Shown: positions 1-8,712, counted from the first letter of the stretch. The stretch: 64,000 nucleotides of DNA from Pseudomonas sp. 2FG (GCF_005502935.1 NZ_SCMP01000007.1:1-64000), one strand, 5' to 3'. Notes: generated by a model from the letters alone, not told the origin. Numbers and translations: made by a program.

Positions 1-7
1 TGCCTGA

Positions 8-1132
8 TCAGCCCTGGCGATAGGGGAGCAGGCCGCCCGCCTCCTCGGCGTAGGCCCGCACCCCGGCTCGTTCCTGCTCGAGAAAATCCGCCACCGCCGC
101 GCGCAGCCCAGGGTGCGTGAGGTAATGCCAGGAGCGCGTGAGCACCGGTTCGAATCCGCGAATCAGCTTGTGTTCGCCCTGCGCACCGGCGTCGAAACGT
201 TGCAAGCCCTGGCCGATTGCGTAGTCCATGCCCTGGTAAAAACAGGTCTCGAAATGCAGCCGATCGAACTCCGCCAGGCAGCCCCAATAGCGCCCGTAGA
301 GGCTGTCGCCCGCGAGCAAGCTGAAGGCCATCGCCACCGGGCGTGCGCCCTGACGCGCCAATACCACGCGGATCGCCGCCGGCATCCGCTCGGCCAGCAG
401 GCTAAAGAAGCTGCGCGTCAGGTAAGGCAGCTGCCCGCGTATGGCATAGGTATTGGCATAACAGGCGTAGACGAAATCCCACTCGGCCTCGCTCAGTTGC
501 TGACCCTGCCGCCAGTCGAAGTCGATGCCCTGCCCCGCCACCTGTTCGCGCTCTTTACGGATTTGCTTGCGCTTGCGCGAGGCCAACGCCGCGAGGAAAT
601 CCTGAAAATCCCGGTAGCCATGGTTGCGCCAGTGGTACTGACAGCCGAGCCGCTCCAACCAACCCTCACGGCCGCACAGCAGCGCATCCGCCAGGTCATC
701 GGTGAAATTGATATGCAGCCCGGACAGGCCCTGCACCGCCAAACCCGAGCTGAGCTGGTCGAGCAACTGACCCGCCGCGTCGGGATAGCCGAGCAGGCGC
801 GGGCCACTGACCGGCGAAAACGGCACGCCACAGAGCAGCTTCGGGTAATAGGCGATGCCGGCGCGCTGGCAGGCATCCGCCCAGCCATGGTCGAACACAT
901 ACTCCCCGTAGGAGTGCGCCTTGACATAGGCCGGCAGCGCGGCCAGCAACTGGCCTTGGGCGTCGACCCATACCCGATGGGATGGGGTCCAGCCGGTACG
1001 CCCACCGACACTGCCGCTGTCTTCCAGCGCAGAGAGAAAAGCGTGACTCAGGAAAGGTTGCGCGCTCGGTACCAGGGCGTCCCAGGCGGCGGCATCCAGG
1101 TCGGCAAGGCGCTGCAGGATCAAATTCGACAT
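8..1132 (-). CDS. GNAT-fold acyltransferase-like protein (DUF482 / PF04339 type)
   Basis: A 374-residue cytosolic protein of the family often annotated as GNAT-family N-acetyltransferase or FemAB-like peptidoglycan biosynthesis protein. Family hallmarks visible are a basic stretch near residue 190 (ASRKRKQIRKERE), the following acidic region, and a C-terminal half with a GNAT-like strand (VVLARQGARPVAMAFSLL) and a conserved LYGRYWGC motif. The length matches the usual 370-390 residues. No signal peptide or membrane segment is seen. The true substrate is not known for this family, so I name no reaction. It is the last gene on the minus strand here, separated from the porin gene upstream by a terminator. 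Only the family assignment is well supported. Confidence 0.8.
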   Translation of the reverse strand: MSNLILQRLADLDAAAWDALVPSAQPFLSHAFLSALEDSGSVGGRTGWTPSHRVWVDAQGQLLAALPAYVKAHSYGEYVFDHGWADACQRAGIAYYPKLLCGVPFSPVSGPRLLGYPDAAGQLLDQLSSGLAVQGLSGLHINFTDDLADALLCGREGWLERLGCQYHWRNHGYRDFQDFLAALASRKRKQIRKEREQVAGQGIDFDWRQGQQLSEAEWDFVYACYANTYAIRGQLPYLTRSFFSLLAERMPAAIRVVLARQGARPVAMAFSLLAGDSLYGRYWGCLAEFDRLHFETCFYQGMDYAIGQGLQRFDAGAQGEHKLIRGFEPVLTRSWHYLTHPGLRAAVADFLEQERAGVRAYAEEAGGLLPYRQG

Positions 1133-1160
1133 GGGCGAAGTCTGGCCTGTCGCGCAGCCG

Positions 1161-1188
1161 AAAAAAAGCCCCGCACAAGGCGGGGCTT
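1161..1188 (-). terminator. Rho-independent terminator of the porin gene
   Basis: Inverted repeat GCCCCGC / GCGGGGC with a 5-nt loop. Read on the minus strand it is followed by a run of seven T, 30 nt after the porin stop codon. It separates the porin from the acetyltransferase-like gene downstream. Confidence 0.85.
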
Positions 1189-1220
1189 AAATAAGGAGCG
1201 GAGCCGTTGGTTACTTGAAC

Positions 1221-2564
1221 TTAGAACACGTACTGAGCGCGGACTACAAAACCATCACCGTCGTCATCGCCAGCACGGTTGGTGATCTTGTCGGTTTTGG
1301 CCTTGGTGTACATGCCGCTGATTTTGACTGCTTCGTTGGCGTACCAGTTGACACCCAGGTTATGCACCTTGGCTTCGGTGTCCTCGGCTTCACGCAGGAA
1401 AGTACTGGTGGCGCTGGTCACGGCAACATCGTTGTCTACCGAGAGGCTGTCATAGCGGTAGTAGACTTCCCACGCGCCGATTTCCTTGTTGGCCGGCTTG
1501 ATGGCGTCGAACTTGCCCATCTTGTAGCCACGCGCCTCACCGGTGAGGGTGTAAGCGACCTGGGCGTAGAAGCCATCACCTTCCAGGTCCGACTGAGTAC
1601 CAGCCGAGCTGGTTTCACGCTTCATCCACTCACCCTGGAGGGAGAGCGGGCCCATGGCCCATGCAGCTTCCAGACCCCAGGCGGTATCGTCGTCCCAGAA
1701 CTGGGTAGCGGAGTTGGTGCCGCCGAAAACGGCGCGGTTACCTAGGTTATCTTTGGCGTTGCCGCCGTTGGTGTCGACACCACGCATGCCCAGACGCGAA
1801 CGGTAACGCACGTCGGCAGCTGTTACATCATCCAGGTTACGTTGCGCGAAGTTGACCCCGAAGTGCAGCACCTTGCCCGCTTCAGCCATCGGCGCGAATA
1901 CGCCGCGGGCGTTGAACTGCTTGACGCTGTCGCCTTCGTCGTCGTTGGCGTCCTTGCTCGATACGCTGGTGGAGACGTAGGCGTAGTTGCTGATCAGCGC
2001 CTGCACTTGCAGACCCAGGCCGTCCTGGTGGGTGTTGGCCCAGTCGATCAGCTCGTTAGGGGCACTGCGCTCGAGGGCGGTCACCCACTTGGAGCTGGTG
2101 GCCTTTTCCAGGCCGAAATCGGGGTCGAAACGACCGGCGCGCAGGGTAATGGGGGCGAAGCCGATGTAGCTGAAGGAGGCCTCGTCGAAGTTACCGCTGG
2201 CCGGGGCACCGCTGCCGTTGCCAGAGTTTTCCGAGAAGTCATAGGCCACGGAGTAAAGCCAATTGGTGTAGGCGATCCCGGACAGCTCGAGGTAGGCGCG
2301 GCGGAAATAAGCGGCATCGCCGGTGTCGCCGTTACGGGTATAGAAACCGTCGAAGCGACCGTAGTCAGCCTGCAGGCGACCACCCAGCTTGAAGCCGAAG
2401 GATTTGTCAGTAGTGGCGACTTCCAGGCCACCCTTGGTTTTGACAACGATGTCAGCGCCGTCAGTGGTTACGGTACCGGCGAAAGCCTGGGCGGAAATGG
2501 CCAGGGCCAGGGCGCTGGCGGCAACACCGGCCCCCATCCCAAAGAATGAGTGCTTACGGATCAT
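1221..2564 (-). CDS. OprO/OprP-type (phosphate-selective) porin
   Basis: A 447-residue outer-membrane beta-barrel. The first 29 residues are a clean signal peptide ending AQAFA. The mature part opens with [16 protein letters not shown], then [16 protein letters not shown], both typical of the OprO/OprP/PhoE-like family in Pseudomonas, and it ends in the aromatic residue F expected for BAM recognition (RAQYVF). Alternating hydrophobic strands with Asp/Asn-rich loops run throughout. An AGGGGAA ribosome site lies 8 nt before the ATG. Family members take up phosphate or pyrophosphate under phosphate limitation, but I did not find a convincing Pho box, so the solute remains inferred. The gene appears monocistronic, with its own terminator. 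Confidence 0.85.
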   Translation of the reverse strand: MIRKHSFFGMGAGVAASALALAISAQAFAGTVTTDGADIVVKTKGGLEVATTDKSFGFKLGGRLQADYGRFDGFYTRNGDTGDAAYFRRAYLELSGIAYTNWLYSVAYDFSENSGNGSGAPASGNFDEASFSYIGFAPITLRAGRFDPDFGLEKATSSKWVTALERSAPNELIDWANTHQDGLGLQVQALISNYAYVSTSVSSKDANDDEGDSVKQFNARGVFAPMAEAGKVLHFGVNFAQRNLDDVTAADVRYRSRLGMRGVDTNGGNAKDNLGNRAVFGGTNSATQFWDDDTAWGLEAAWAMGPLSLQGEWMKRETSSAGTQSDLEGDGFYAQVAYTLTGEARGYKMGKFDAIKPANKEIGAWEVYYRYDSLSVDNDVAVTSATSTFLREAEDTEAKVHNLGVNWYANEAVKISGMYTKAKTDKITNRAGDDDGDGFVVRAQYVF

Positions 2565-2662
2565 CGAAAATTCCCCTATTGGTCTTTGAAAAACACCCGA
2601 GCAGCAGGCTCGTTTGTGCTGGAGGGGAATCTTGGCGGCGGGTTATTTCAGCTCAGTTGCTT

Positions 2663-2983
2663 TTATATAAATGTTTTATGACAAAGGAACTTTTTTACTT
2701 CGAATAGGAATAAGAGAGAAACCGCTCTAGAGCGCGCACCCCAGACGTTTTTCGCCGACCTTGCCTTCGCCTGAAAGGCCAGCGGAAGCACCCGAGCTTT
2801 GTCTCCAACTGTGCCCAGCACCACTGAAAACAGCGCCAGCAACATCAGCAGACAGATCACCGCGAACCCCATACCGTTATTCCGCACCACAAGCTTGCCG
2901 CTGCGGGTCAGCCCGCCGCTGGCAGTGCGAAGGCCTCCATCATTGCCCCTTTTAAATCTATTTATTCGATCAAAATAGCGCAA
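2663..2983 (-). CDS. Possible small membrane protein (uncertain gene)
   Basis: An open frame of 106 codons with a TTG start preceded by GGAAAA. It encodes a basic N-terminus, one hydrophobic segment around residues 38-58 (MGFAVICLLMLLALFSVVLG) and a basic tail. It lies upstream of the porin on the same strand. I recognise no family, and the start codon is weak. The AT-rich start region overlaps one of the TTGATCGA motifs described separately. It may be only a chance open frame in intergenic DNA. Confidence 0.25.
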   Translation of the reverse strand: MRYFDRINRFKRGNDGGLRTASGGLTRSGKLVVRNNGMGFAVICLLMLLALFSVVLGTVGDKARVLPLAFQAKARSAKNVWGARSRAVSLLFLFEVKKFLCHKTFI

Positions 2984-3121
2984 TTTTTCCGCTTTTTTAA
3001 ATAGATTAATTGATCGATTATCTGGCCATCACCAGCGGCTTCCCACCGCCTGAGACTCGAAAGCCGGTGTTTCGAGCAGGCCAAACGAGCGCCACCTGGA
3101 TACCAACGGAGGACACCGAGC
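2984..3121. other. AT-rich intergenic region upstream of the pirin gene
   Basis: Contains poly-T/A tracts and a TTGATCGATTA motif at 3010-3020; a TTGATCGAATAA motif on the minus strand lies just outside it at 2962-2973. The same pair of words recurs upstream of puuD. A strong GGAGG ribosome site precedes the pirin ATG. Confidence 0.5.
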
Positions 3122-3820
3122 ATGATCGAATTACGACCCTTTGAGCAGTTGGGTGGCGCTAATCACGGCTGGCTCAACGCCCGTCACCACTTCTCGTTCG
3201 CCGAGTATCACGACCCCAAGCGAATGAACTGGGGCCAACTGCGGGTCTGGAACGACGATGAAATCGCCCCCAATTCGGGCTTTCCCCGTCATCCGCACCG
3301 GGATATGGAGATCATCACCTATGTCCGCGAGGGCGCCATTACCCATCAGGACAATCTCGGCAACCAGGGGCGTACCGAAGCCGGCGATGTGCAGGTGATG
3401 AGTGCCGGCAGCGGGATCGCCCATAGCGAATACAACCTGGAGTCGGAAACCACCAAGATCTTCCAGATCTGGATTCAGCCGACCGAGTTCAATGCAGCGC
3501 CGTCCTGGGGCGCCAAACCCTTCCCGAAAGGCGAGCGCGCTGGCGCCTTCGTCACGCTGGCCAGTGGTGACAAAGCCGCTAGCGAAGCCTTGCATATCCG
3601 CGCCGATGCACGCTTGAGCGCGGCAACGCTGAAGGCCGGCCAGCACGCCGAGTATCGCCTGGGCGACCAGCGCAAGGCTTACCTGGTGGCCGCCAGCGGG
3701 GTGATCAGCGTCAACGGGGTAGAGGCCAAGGCCCGTGATGGCGTCGCCGTCAGCCATGAGGAGGTGTTGTACTTCAGCGCCATCGAAGACAGCGAAATCA
3801 TCCTGGTGGATGTGGCCTAA
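3122..3820 (+). CDS. Pirin family protein (YhaK type)
   Basis: A 232-residue bicupin. The N-terminal cupin carries the pirin metal-binding pattern: HPHRDMEIITYVREGAITHQD (His-x-His and His/Glu ligands, residues about 58-80), followed by the conserved MSAGSGIAHSEYN. The C-terminal cupin is degenerate, as is normal for YhaK/PA3240-like pirins. Family members are iron-binding cytosolic proteins. Some have quercetinase activity and others act as redox-sensing regulators, and the sequence does not say which applies here. The ATG has a GGAGG ribosome site 9 nt upstream. It is probably monocistronic, since the next gene lies 85 nt downstream and is unrelated. Confidence 0.9.
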   Translation: MIELRPFEQLGGANHGWLNARHHFSFAEYHDPKRMNWGQLRVWNDDEIAPNSGFPRHPHRDMEIITYVREGAITHQDNLGNQGRTEAGDVQVMSAGSGIAHSEYNLESETTKIFQIWIQPTEFNAAPSWGAKPFPKGERAGAFVTLASGDKAASEALHIRADARLSAATLKAGQHAEYRLGDQRKAYLVAASGVISVNGVEAKARDGVAVSHEEVLYFSAIEDSEIILVDVA

Positions 3821-3905
3821 GCGGCGGGCAGCAGATGCACAGGCCATGTCAACGCGGCGGCACTCAAGCTAGGCTAGTGATCTTTCTCAACCTACCGGTG
3901 CCGCC

Positions 3906-4565
3906 ATGACCCACGAACCGTCAGATACACCGCCCAGCGCAGAGCCGCTAAACGCTGTCGAAGCCCGTATCCTCGGCTGCTTGATCGAGAAACAGGCCAC
4001 CACGCCGGAAACCTATCCGCTGACCCTCAACGCGCTGGTCCTCGCCTGTAACCAGAAAACCAGCCGCGAACCGGTGATGAACCTCAGCCCCGGGCAAGTC
4101 GGGCAGAGCCTGCGCAGCCTGGAAGCCCGCGGCCTGGCACGGCTGGTCATGGGCAGCCGCGCCGATCGCTGGGAACAGCGGGCCGATAAAGCCCTGGAGT
4201 TGGTCCCTGCCCAAGTGATACTGATTGGCTTGCTGCTCTTGCGTGGCCCGCAAACCCTCAACGAGTTGCTCAGCCGCAGTAATCGCATGCACGATTTCGA
4301 GGACGCCGAACAGGTGCAACACCAGCTTGAGCGTTTGCAGACGCGCGGCCTGGCCGGCCAACTGCCACGCCAGTCGGGCCAGCGCGAGGATCGCTACATG
4401 CACCTGCTGGGCGACCCGGCGGATCTCGCGATCGCCCTGGCGACAAGACACGTCCACGTCGACAAAGCCGAAAGCGCCACGCCATCCGAGCCATCCGACT
4501 CCCGCCTGGAAGAACTGGAAGCCCGCGTGGCCGCCTTGGAAGAGCGCCTGGCCAGGCTGGAGTAG
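3906..4565 (+). CDS. YceH family protein (DUF480)
   Basis: A 219-residue protein with the tandem winged-helix architecture of the YceH/DUF480 family. The signature [48 protein letters not shown] N-terminus spans residues 15-60. A second winged-helix segment contains [22 protein letters not shown]. The C-terminus ([18 protein letters not shown]) is a short coiled coil. The family is widespread in proteobacteria but its biochemical role is not established. Winged helices suggest nucleic-acid or protein binding. It stands alone on the plus strand and is followed by a REP element. Confidence 0.9.
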   Translation: MTHEPSDTPPSAEPLNAVEARILGCLIEKQATTPETYPLTLNALVLACNQKTSREPVMNLSPGQVGQSLRSLEARGLARLVMGSRADRWEQRADKALELVPAQVILIGLLLLRGPQTLNELLSRSNRMHDFEDAEQVQHQLERLQTRGLAGQLPRQSGQREDRYMHLLGDPADLAIALATRHVHVDKAESATPSEPSDSRLEELEARVAALEERLARLE

Positions 4566-4580
4566 GCCAAGCCCCGCTTT

Positions 4581-4606
4581 TGTAGGAGCGGCCCATGGCC
4601 GCGAAG
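4581..4606 (+). repeat. REP element (TGTAGGAGCGGC type)
   Basis: TGTAGGAGCGGCCCATGGCC followed by GCGAAG: a partly self-complementary Pseudomonas REP just after the yceH stop. Related copies occur near 9316-9344 and 47629-47694. Confidence 0.75.
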
Positions 4607-4662
4607 CTACTCGATGACGGGCTTATCTCGAGTAGCAAGACGACCCGAAAACCATTGCGGGC

Positions 4663-4893
4663 TCAGAACGCCTTGCGCTGCTCGGCTAAACGCGTCGCCA
4701 ACGCTTCCAGTTCGGGAATCGCGGTATCCGGCAGCTTGCGCAGCACCGCTTGGGTCAGGCGCATCTGGCGGATAAAGCGCCGGCATTTCCAGCAGATCGT
4801 CAGATGGGTGCGCACCGCTATCCGCTCGCGAAGGCTCAACTGAGCGTCGAGATAATCGCTGGAGTTTGCCACCAATTCCTTACAACTCAACAC
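4663..4893 (-). CDS. Soluble zinc-finger (zf-HC2/ZAS) anti-sigma factor
   Basis: A 76-residue protein with the ZAS anti-sigma signature: a conserved N-terminal Cys (MLSCKE) and H-x3-C-x2-C (HLTICWKC, residues 30-37). No membrane segment follows, so it should be a cytosolic anti-sigma factor sensing an internal signal such as thiol or redox change. That is known for other ZAS proteins; here it is inferred. Its start codon lies inside the last codons of the sigma gene (7-nt overlap), so the two are translationally coupled, as expected for a sigma/anti-sigma pair. Confidence 0.8.
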   Translation of the reverse strand: MLSCKELVANSSDYLDAQLSLRERIAVRTHLTICWKCRRFIRQMRLTQAVLRKLPDTAIPELEALATRLAEQRKAF

Positions 4894-5498
4894 TGGCCTG
4901 TCTCCTCGAAATGTTCCAGGGTGGCGAACACCTTCAGCCGTGCGCGGTGCAGCAGTACCCGGACATTGGAGAGCGAAATCTCCAGAAGATTACAGATCTC
5001 TTCCAACTCAAGGCCCTGGCGCTCGCGCAGCAGCAAGACGCTGCCTTGCAACTCGGAGAGGCTGCTCAAGGTTTTTTCCAGGCATTCGCGCAGCTCGTCT
5101 TCGGTCAGCAAGGCTTCCGGCGAGTCGTGGTGCCAGGCAAAAGGCGCCGCCAGCCAATGGCCATCCTCGGCAAACCGCGAGTCATCGATGGTGCCGTGCG
5201 GTGCCGGCAGATCATCCAGCAACAGCTCACGGCGATTCTGCTTGAGCCGGCTCTTGGCGGTATTGGCGGTGATGGTCAGCAGCCAGGTCTTCAGGCTGGA
5301 GCGGCCCTGAAAGCCGTCCAGGCTACGGACTACGGCGAGCCAGGCGTCCTGCACCACCTCATCGGCGTTGCGGCTGCCGACTATGGCATAGGCCACCGCC
5401 CGCATGGCGCCCTGGTAGGCCGCGACCAGCTCACGGAACGCCTGCTGCTCGCCGGCCAACAGGCGCGGCAGCAGATCGCTGTCGAGCGGCGGGCTCAT
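4887..5498 (-). CDS. ECF-type RNA polymerase sigma factor
   Basis: A 203-residue sigma-70 family protein lacking region 1. Region 2 spans roughly residues 18-85 (AFRELVAAYQGAMRAVAYAI, then DEVVQDAWLAVVRSLDGFQG, SLKTWLLTITAN). Region 4 spans about 135-190 (LSELQGSVLLLRERQGLELE, then ICNLLEISLSNVRVLLHRAR with the helix-turn-helix). It directs RNA polymerase to a small regulon, probably controlled by the co-encoded zinc-finger anti-sigma factor. The start ATG shares a base with the stop of the ketoacyl synthase gene upstream (TGATG), so all three genes form one operon. I recall the same arrangement around PA3285-PA3286 in P. aeruginosa. Confidence 0.9.
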   Translation of the reverse strand: MSPPLDSDLLPRLLAGEQQAFRELVAAYQGAMRAVAYAIVGSRNADEVVQDAWLAVVRSLDGFQGRSSLKTWLLTITANTAKSRLKQNRRELLLDDLPAPHGTIDDSRFAEDGHWLAAPFAWHHDSPEALLTEDELRECLEKTLSSLSELQGSVLLLRERQGLELEEICNLLEISLSNVRVLLHRARLKVFATLEHFEETGQC

Positions 5499-6619
5499 CA
5501 GTGTTTACGCAGGATCACGCTGCCAATGGAATAACCGGCGCCGAAGGAGCTGAGCACCCCCAACGCACCGCTCGGCAAGTCATCCTGGTGCTTGTGCAAA
5601 GCGATGACCGAGCCGGCCGAACTGGTGTTGGCGTAGCTATCGAGAATCACCGGCGCCTCATGCGCCTGCGCGTCACGGCCAAGCAGCTTCTTGGTGATCA
5701 GCAGGTTCATGCTGAGGTTGGCCTGGTGCAGCCAGAAGCGTTTGATGTCGGAGACATTGATGTGGTTCTCGCGCAGGTGCGTACCCACCAGCTCGGCGAC
5801 CATAGGGCAGACGTCGCGGAACACCTTGCGACCTTCCTGCACGAAGAGTTTGTCCGGCGCCCCTATGCCCTCTTCCCCGGCGCGGTTGAGGAAGCCGAAG
5901 TTGTTGCGGATGTTGTTGGAGAACTGGGTCAACAGCTTGGTACTGACCACATCGAACTGGTGCTTGGAGCTGGCCAGCTCGGCGCGCTCGAGCAGCACGG
6001 CGGTGGCCGCATCGCCGAAGATGAAATGGCTGTCGCGGTCACGGAAGTTCAGGTGGCCGGTGCAGATCTCCGGGCTGACCACCAGCACCGCGCGGGCCTG
6101 GCCGAGCTGCACGCTGTTGCTCGCCGCCTGGATACCGAAAGTGGCGGATGAACAGGCCACGTTCATGTCGTAAGCAAAACCCTGAATACCCAACGCGGCC
6201 TGGACTTCGATGGCCACCGCCGGGTAAGCGCGTTGCAGGTTCGAGCAGGCGACTATCACCCCATCGACATCCGCCGCGGTTTTGCCGGCACGCGCCAGCG
6301 CCTCTTCCGCCGCGCCGACCGCCATCTGGCAGAGGACGCCCCACTCGTCGTTGGAACGTTCTGGAATCCGTGGCGCCATGCGCTGCGGATCGAGGATGCC
6401 GGCCTTGTCCATCACGAAGCGGCTCTTGATGCCCGAGGCCTTTTCGATAAAGGCAGCGCTGGACTCGGTCAGCGCCTGAACTTCGCCACGTTCGATGGCC
6501 GCCGCGTTGTCGGCGTTGAATTGCCGCACATAGGTATTGAAGGATTCCACCAGCTCATCGTTAGAGATGCTGTTTGCCGGGGTATACAGGCCGGTACCGC
6601 TGATGACGACGTTATACAC
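5498..6619 (-). CDS. Beta-ketoacyl-ACP synthase III family protein (FabH-like)
   Basis: A 373-residue thiolase-fold condensing enzyme. The KAS III catalytic triad is visible: Cys in NVACSSATFG (about residue 155), His in FWLHQANLSMN and Asn in SYANTSSAGS. The C-terminus GALGVLSSFGAGYSIGSVIL is typical of the family. It resembles P. aeruginosa PA3286, a FabH-like enzyme reported to load medium-chain acyl-CoA from beta-oxidation into fatty acid synthesis. The exact acyl specificity here is inferred. It is the first gene of an operon with the ECF sigma and anti-sigma genes, which suggests that the operon links lipid supply to a stress response. Confidence 0.88.
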   Translation of the reverse strand: MYNVVISGTGLYTPANSISNDELVESFNTYVRQFNADNAAAIERGEVQALTESSAAFIEKASGIKSRFVMDKAGILDPQRMAPRIPERSNDEWGVLCQMAVGAAEEALARAGKTAADVDGVIVACSNLQRAYPAVAIEVQAALGIQGFAYDMNVACSSATFGIQAASNSVQLGQARAVLVVSPEICTGHLNFRDRDSHFIFGDAATAVLLERAELASSKHQFDVVSTKLLTQFSNNIRNNFGFLNRAGEEGIGAPDKLFVQEGRKVFRDVCPMVAELVGTHLRENHINVSDIKRFWLHQANLSMNLLITKKLLGRDAQAHEAPVILDSYANTSSAGSVIALHKHQDDLPSGALGVLSSFGAGYSIGSVILRKH

Positions 6620-7270
6620 GGTCGTTCCTCTTGCAAGCTTATTGATCGGAATGGCGGCTATTGTGCCCGAAAACAGGGAAAAACCCCCAGACTTCCAGCC
6701 CGACGTTCGTCAGGGCATTATCGCCAGCCGCTTTGGCTGAACAGTCGTACCGCATAACGAAATGAGCAGTACTGCAAGGTAGCCTGAAGGCTGAAAGTGA
6801 CAACCCTGTCTGCGCACACCTGTCGCCTCTGTGTTCGGTCTATGCACCCAGGCAAACCAAAGCCCCTACGCGCCCCAACTATTCACGGCCACTCAGCGCG
6901 TAAAAAATATTTGACTTATTGATCGATAAAATACTCATAAATGTCTTATAAATCATAATGTTGATCGAATAAGTAAATCCGTCTCGGACAGCTTTTGGTC
7001 GAATATTCTTAACAAAACCACCTGATTTGTTTGACATATTTTACGGCTTTGGCAGACTGCCTCCAGGGTTACAACTGCCTGGGAGCCCTCGTGAGCAGGT
7101 TCAAGCGCCTGTCCACGCCCTGCGCGTGGCAGCGGAAACGCCCACACGCCAGCGGTTCCATCCGTCGCACCGCGGCGGCAGGCAGAACCCGCAACAAACA
7201 GGAGGCGCCGAGGCGACACCGGCCCTTCCTGCACAGTAATGGCAGGCGCCGGCCTGCCCCAAGGTGACAT
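6620..7270. other. 650-bp intergenic region between divergent KAS III and puuD-like genes
   Basis: No convincing gene. The stretch 6900-7050 is markedly AT-rich and holds TTGATCGATAA at 6919-6929 and TTGATCGAATAA at 6961-6972, matching a pair near 2962-3020. TTGACT at 6911 and TTGACA near 7031 are possible -35 elements, but no good -10 could be paired with either. The final 200 bp are GC-rich and lead into the AAGGTGA ribosome site of the puuD-like gene. Confidence 0.45.
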
Positions 7271-8062
7271 ATGTCCAACAACAACACTGGCAACACCCAG
7301 AACGCAAAACGTAAACCCGTCGTCCTTATGACCATGGGCGCCCAGGAGCGCAAAGGTCATGACTATCAGGTGATGACCAAGAAATACATGAGCCCCCTGG
7401 TCGAGATCTCTGGCTGCGTGCCCCTGCTGGCACCCACCTGCTTCGGTACCGAAGACCTCCAGCAATACCTGTCCATGGTCGATGGCATCTACCTCACCGG
7501 TGCCGGCAGCAACATCGACCCGGCTCTCTACGGCCAGGAGAACCTGACGCCCGATAAGGCCCAGGACCAGGACCGCGACCTGTTCGACCTGCCGCTGATC
7601 CGCGCCGCACTGGACATGGGCCTGCCCCTCTTCGGCATCTGCCGCGGCATGCAGGAACTGAACGTCGCGCTCGGTGGTGACATGCATCAGAAGCTGTACG
7701 AGACCCCCGGCCTCAACGACCACCGCGAAGACACCACGACCCCGGTGGCCGAGCAGTACGCCGACATACACCCGGTGCGCCTGGTACCCAACACCTGGTT
7801 CGCCGAACTGATGCAGCAGGATGAAATTCCAGTCAACTCGCTGCACGGCCAGGGCATCAAGACCCTGGGCAAGGGCCTGCAGGCGCTGGCACACGCCGAG
7901 GACGGGCTGGTAGAAGCCATCCACCTACCGGAACTGCCGCAATTCACCCTCGGCGTGCAGTGGCACCCGGAGTGGCTGGCCGCGCAAAACCCCCACTCCG
8001 TGCGCCTGTTCCAGGCCTTCGGCGAGGCCTGCCGTAACCGCGCCGAGCAGCACAGCCGCTAA
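7271..8062 (+). CDS. puuD: Gamma-glutamyl-gamma-aminobutyrate hydrolase family protein (PuuD/SpuA-like)
   Basis: A 263-residue class I glutamine amidotransferase-like hydrolase. The nucleophile elbow GICRGMQELNVALGG (Cys about residue 126) and the His-Glu pair in LGVQWHPEWL are intact. The GAGSNIDPALY loop is typical of the PuuD branch. PuuD releases GABA from gamma-glutamyl-GABA in the glutamylated putrescine pathway. That makes functional sense in a genome region that also produces putrescine from agmatine (agu2 genes 10 kb away), but the other puu/spu genes are not in this window. AAGGTGA lies 3 nt before the ATG. It converges with the zapA-like gene. Confidence 0.85.
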   Translation: MSNNNTGNTQNAKRKPVVLMTMGAQERKGHDYQVMTKKYMSPLVEISGCVPLLAPTCFGTEDLQQYLSMVDGIYLTGAGSNIDPALYGQENLTPDKAQDQDRDLFDLPLIRAALDMGLPLFGICRGMQELNVALGGDMHQKLYETPGLNDHREDTTTPVAEQYADIHPVRLVPNTWFAELMQQDEIPVNSLHGQGIKTLGKGLQALAHAEDGLVEAIHLPELPQFTLGVQWHPEWLAAQNPHSVRLFQAFGEACRNRAEQHSR

Positions 8063-8161
8063 GCCAGCCCTGGCTACGACCGGCGCCGGCCTCGCCCTTG
8101 AGGCGGCCTGCGCCGGCCCCTGAACTAAGACGCTGTAAACCGCGGACCGGGCTGGCGCCTG

Positions 8162-8464
8162 TCAGGTCTGGCGGATCAAGCTGACAATATCCGCCAGGCG
8201 CGCGCCGACGTGCGCCTCGAGCCCCTGGATGTCGCGCTGATGCTGCTGTTGCAGCTCGAGGTGCTGGGCGCACAGCTGCAGCGCCGTCATCACCAACAAC
8301 TTGTCGCCCAGCAGCGCCGGGGACTTGGCCTTGGTCTCGGCCAACAGGCCCTTGAGCAACTGCGCCGAGGCCAGCAAGGCCGGCGCCTGCCCGGCAGGCG
8401 CCTTGATGCTGTAGTCACGGCCCAGAATCGAAACGACCGTCAGCGTTTCGCCCTCGCCACTCAT
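8162..8464 (-). CDS. Divergent ZapA-like protein
   Basis: A 100-residue protein with the ZapA layout: an N-terminal beta hairpin with the VVSILGRDYSIKAP core, then LLASAQLLKGLLAETKAKSP, a hydrophobic LLVMTALQLCAQHLEL helix and a C-terminal coiled coil. Canonical ZapA binds FtsZ and cross-links filaments at the division site. The sequence is clearly unlike the canonical Pseudomonas ZapA that I remember (it lacks a YCI..PPEE-type start), and only about 100 bp separate its stop from the convergent puuD-like gene, leaving no room for the 6S RNA gene that follows canonical zapA. I therefore read it as a paralog. Its start overlaps the stop of the coiled-coil gene (ATGA). Confidence 0.65.
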   Translation of the reverse strand: MSGEGETLTVVSILGRDYSIKAPAGQAPALLASAQLLKGLLAETKAKSPALLGDKLLVMTALQLCAQHLELQQQHQRDIQGLEAHVGARLADIVSLIRQT

Positions 8465-8712
8465 GCGTTGGCCGGGCTCGGCTCAACCTTGCTGCCGCCA
8501 GCCGTGGCCAGCTCAACCAGCGCCTGAATGCGCACCAGCGTCGCGCTTTGCAGGTCATCCTGCTCCAGCGCGCTCAACTGCAGGCTTTCATTCTCATCCT
8601 TGACCTGAGCCAGCTCGGCACTCAACTGCACGTTGGCACTCAACAGCGCCTGATTGGCCAGCACCAGCTCACCGACCAGCTGCTCCAACTGACTTAACGA
8701 CTTTTCCAACAT
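8461..8712 (-). CDS. Small coiled-coil protein (ZapB / TIGR02449-like)
   Basis: An 83-residue protein, nearly all predicted heptad coiled coil: LEKSLSQLEQLVGELVLANQ, then LLSANVQLSAELAQVKDENE, followed by a short disordered tail. Canonical zapA is preceded in Pseudomonas by a similar small coiled-coil gene, and this two-gene unit copies that arrangement. It overlaps the ZapA-like gene by 4 nt, so the two are translationally coupled and probably interact. The role in division is inferred only from this pairing. Confidence 0.65.
   Translation of the reverse strand: MLEKSLSQLEQLVGELVLANQALLSANVQLSAELAQVKDENESLQLSALEQDDLQSATLVRIQALVELATAGGSKVEPSPANA

Noticed and set aside
8063..8161. 6S RNA (ssrS) downstream of the zapA-like gene
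   Set aside because: Only 99 bp are available, about half the needed length, and no long 6S-like hairpin is seen.
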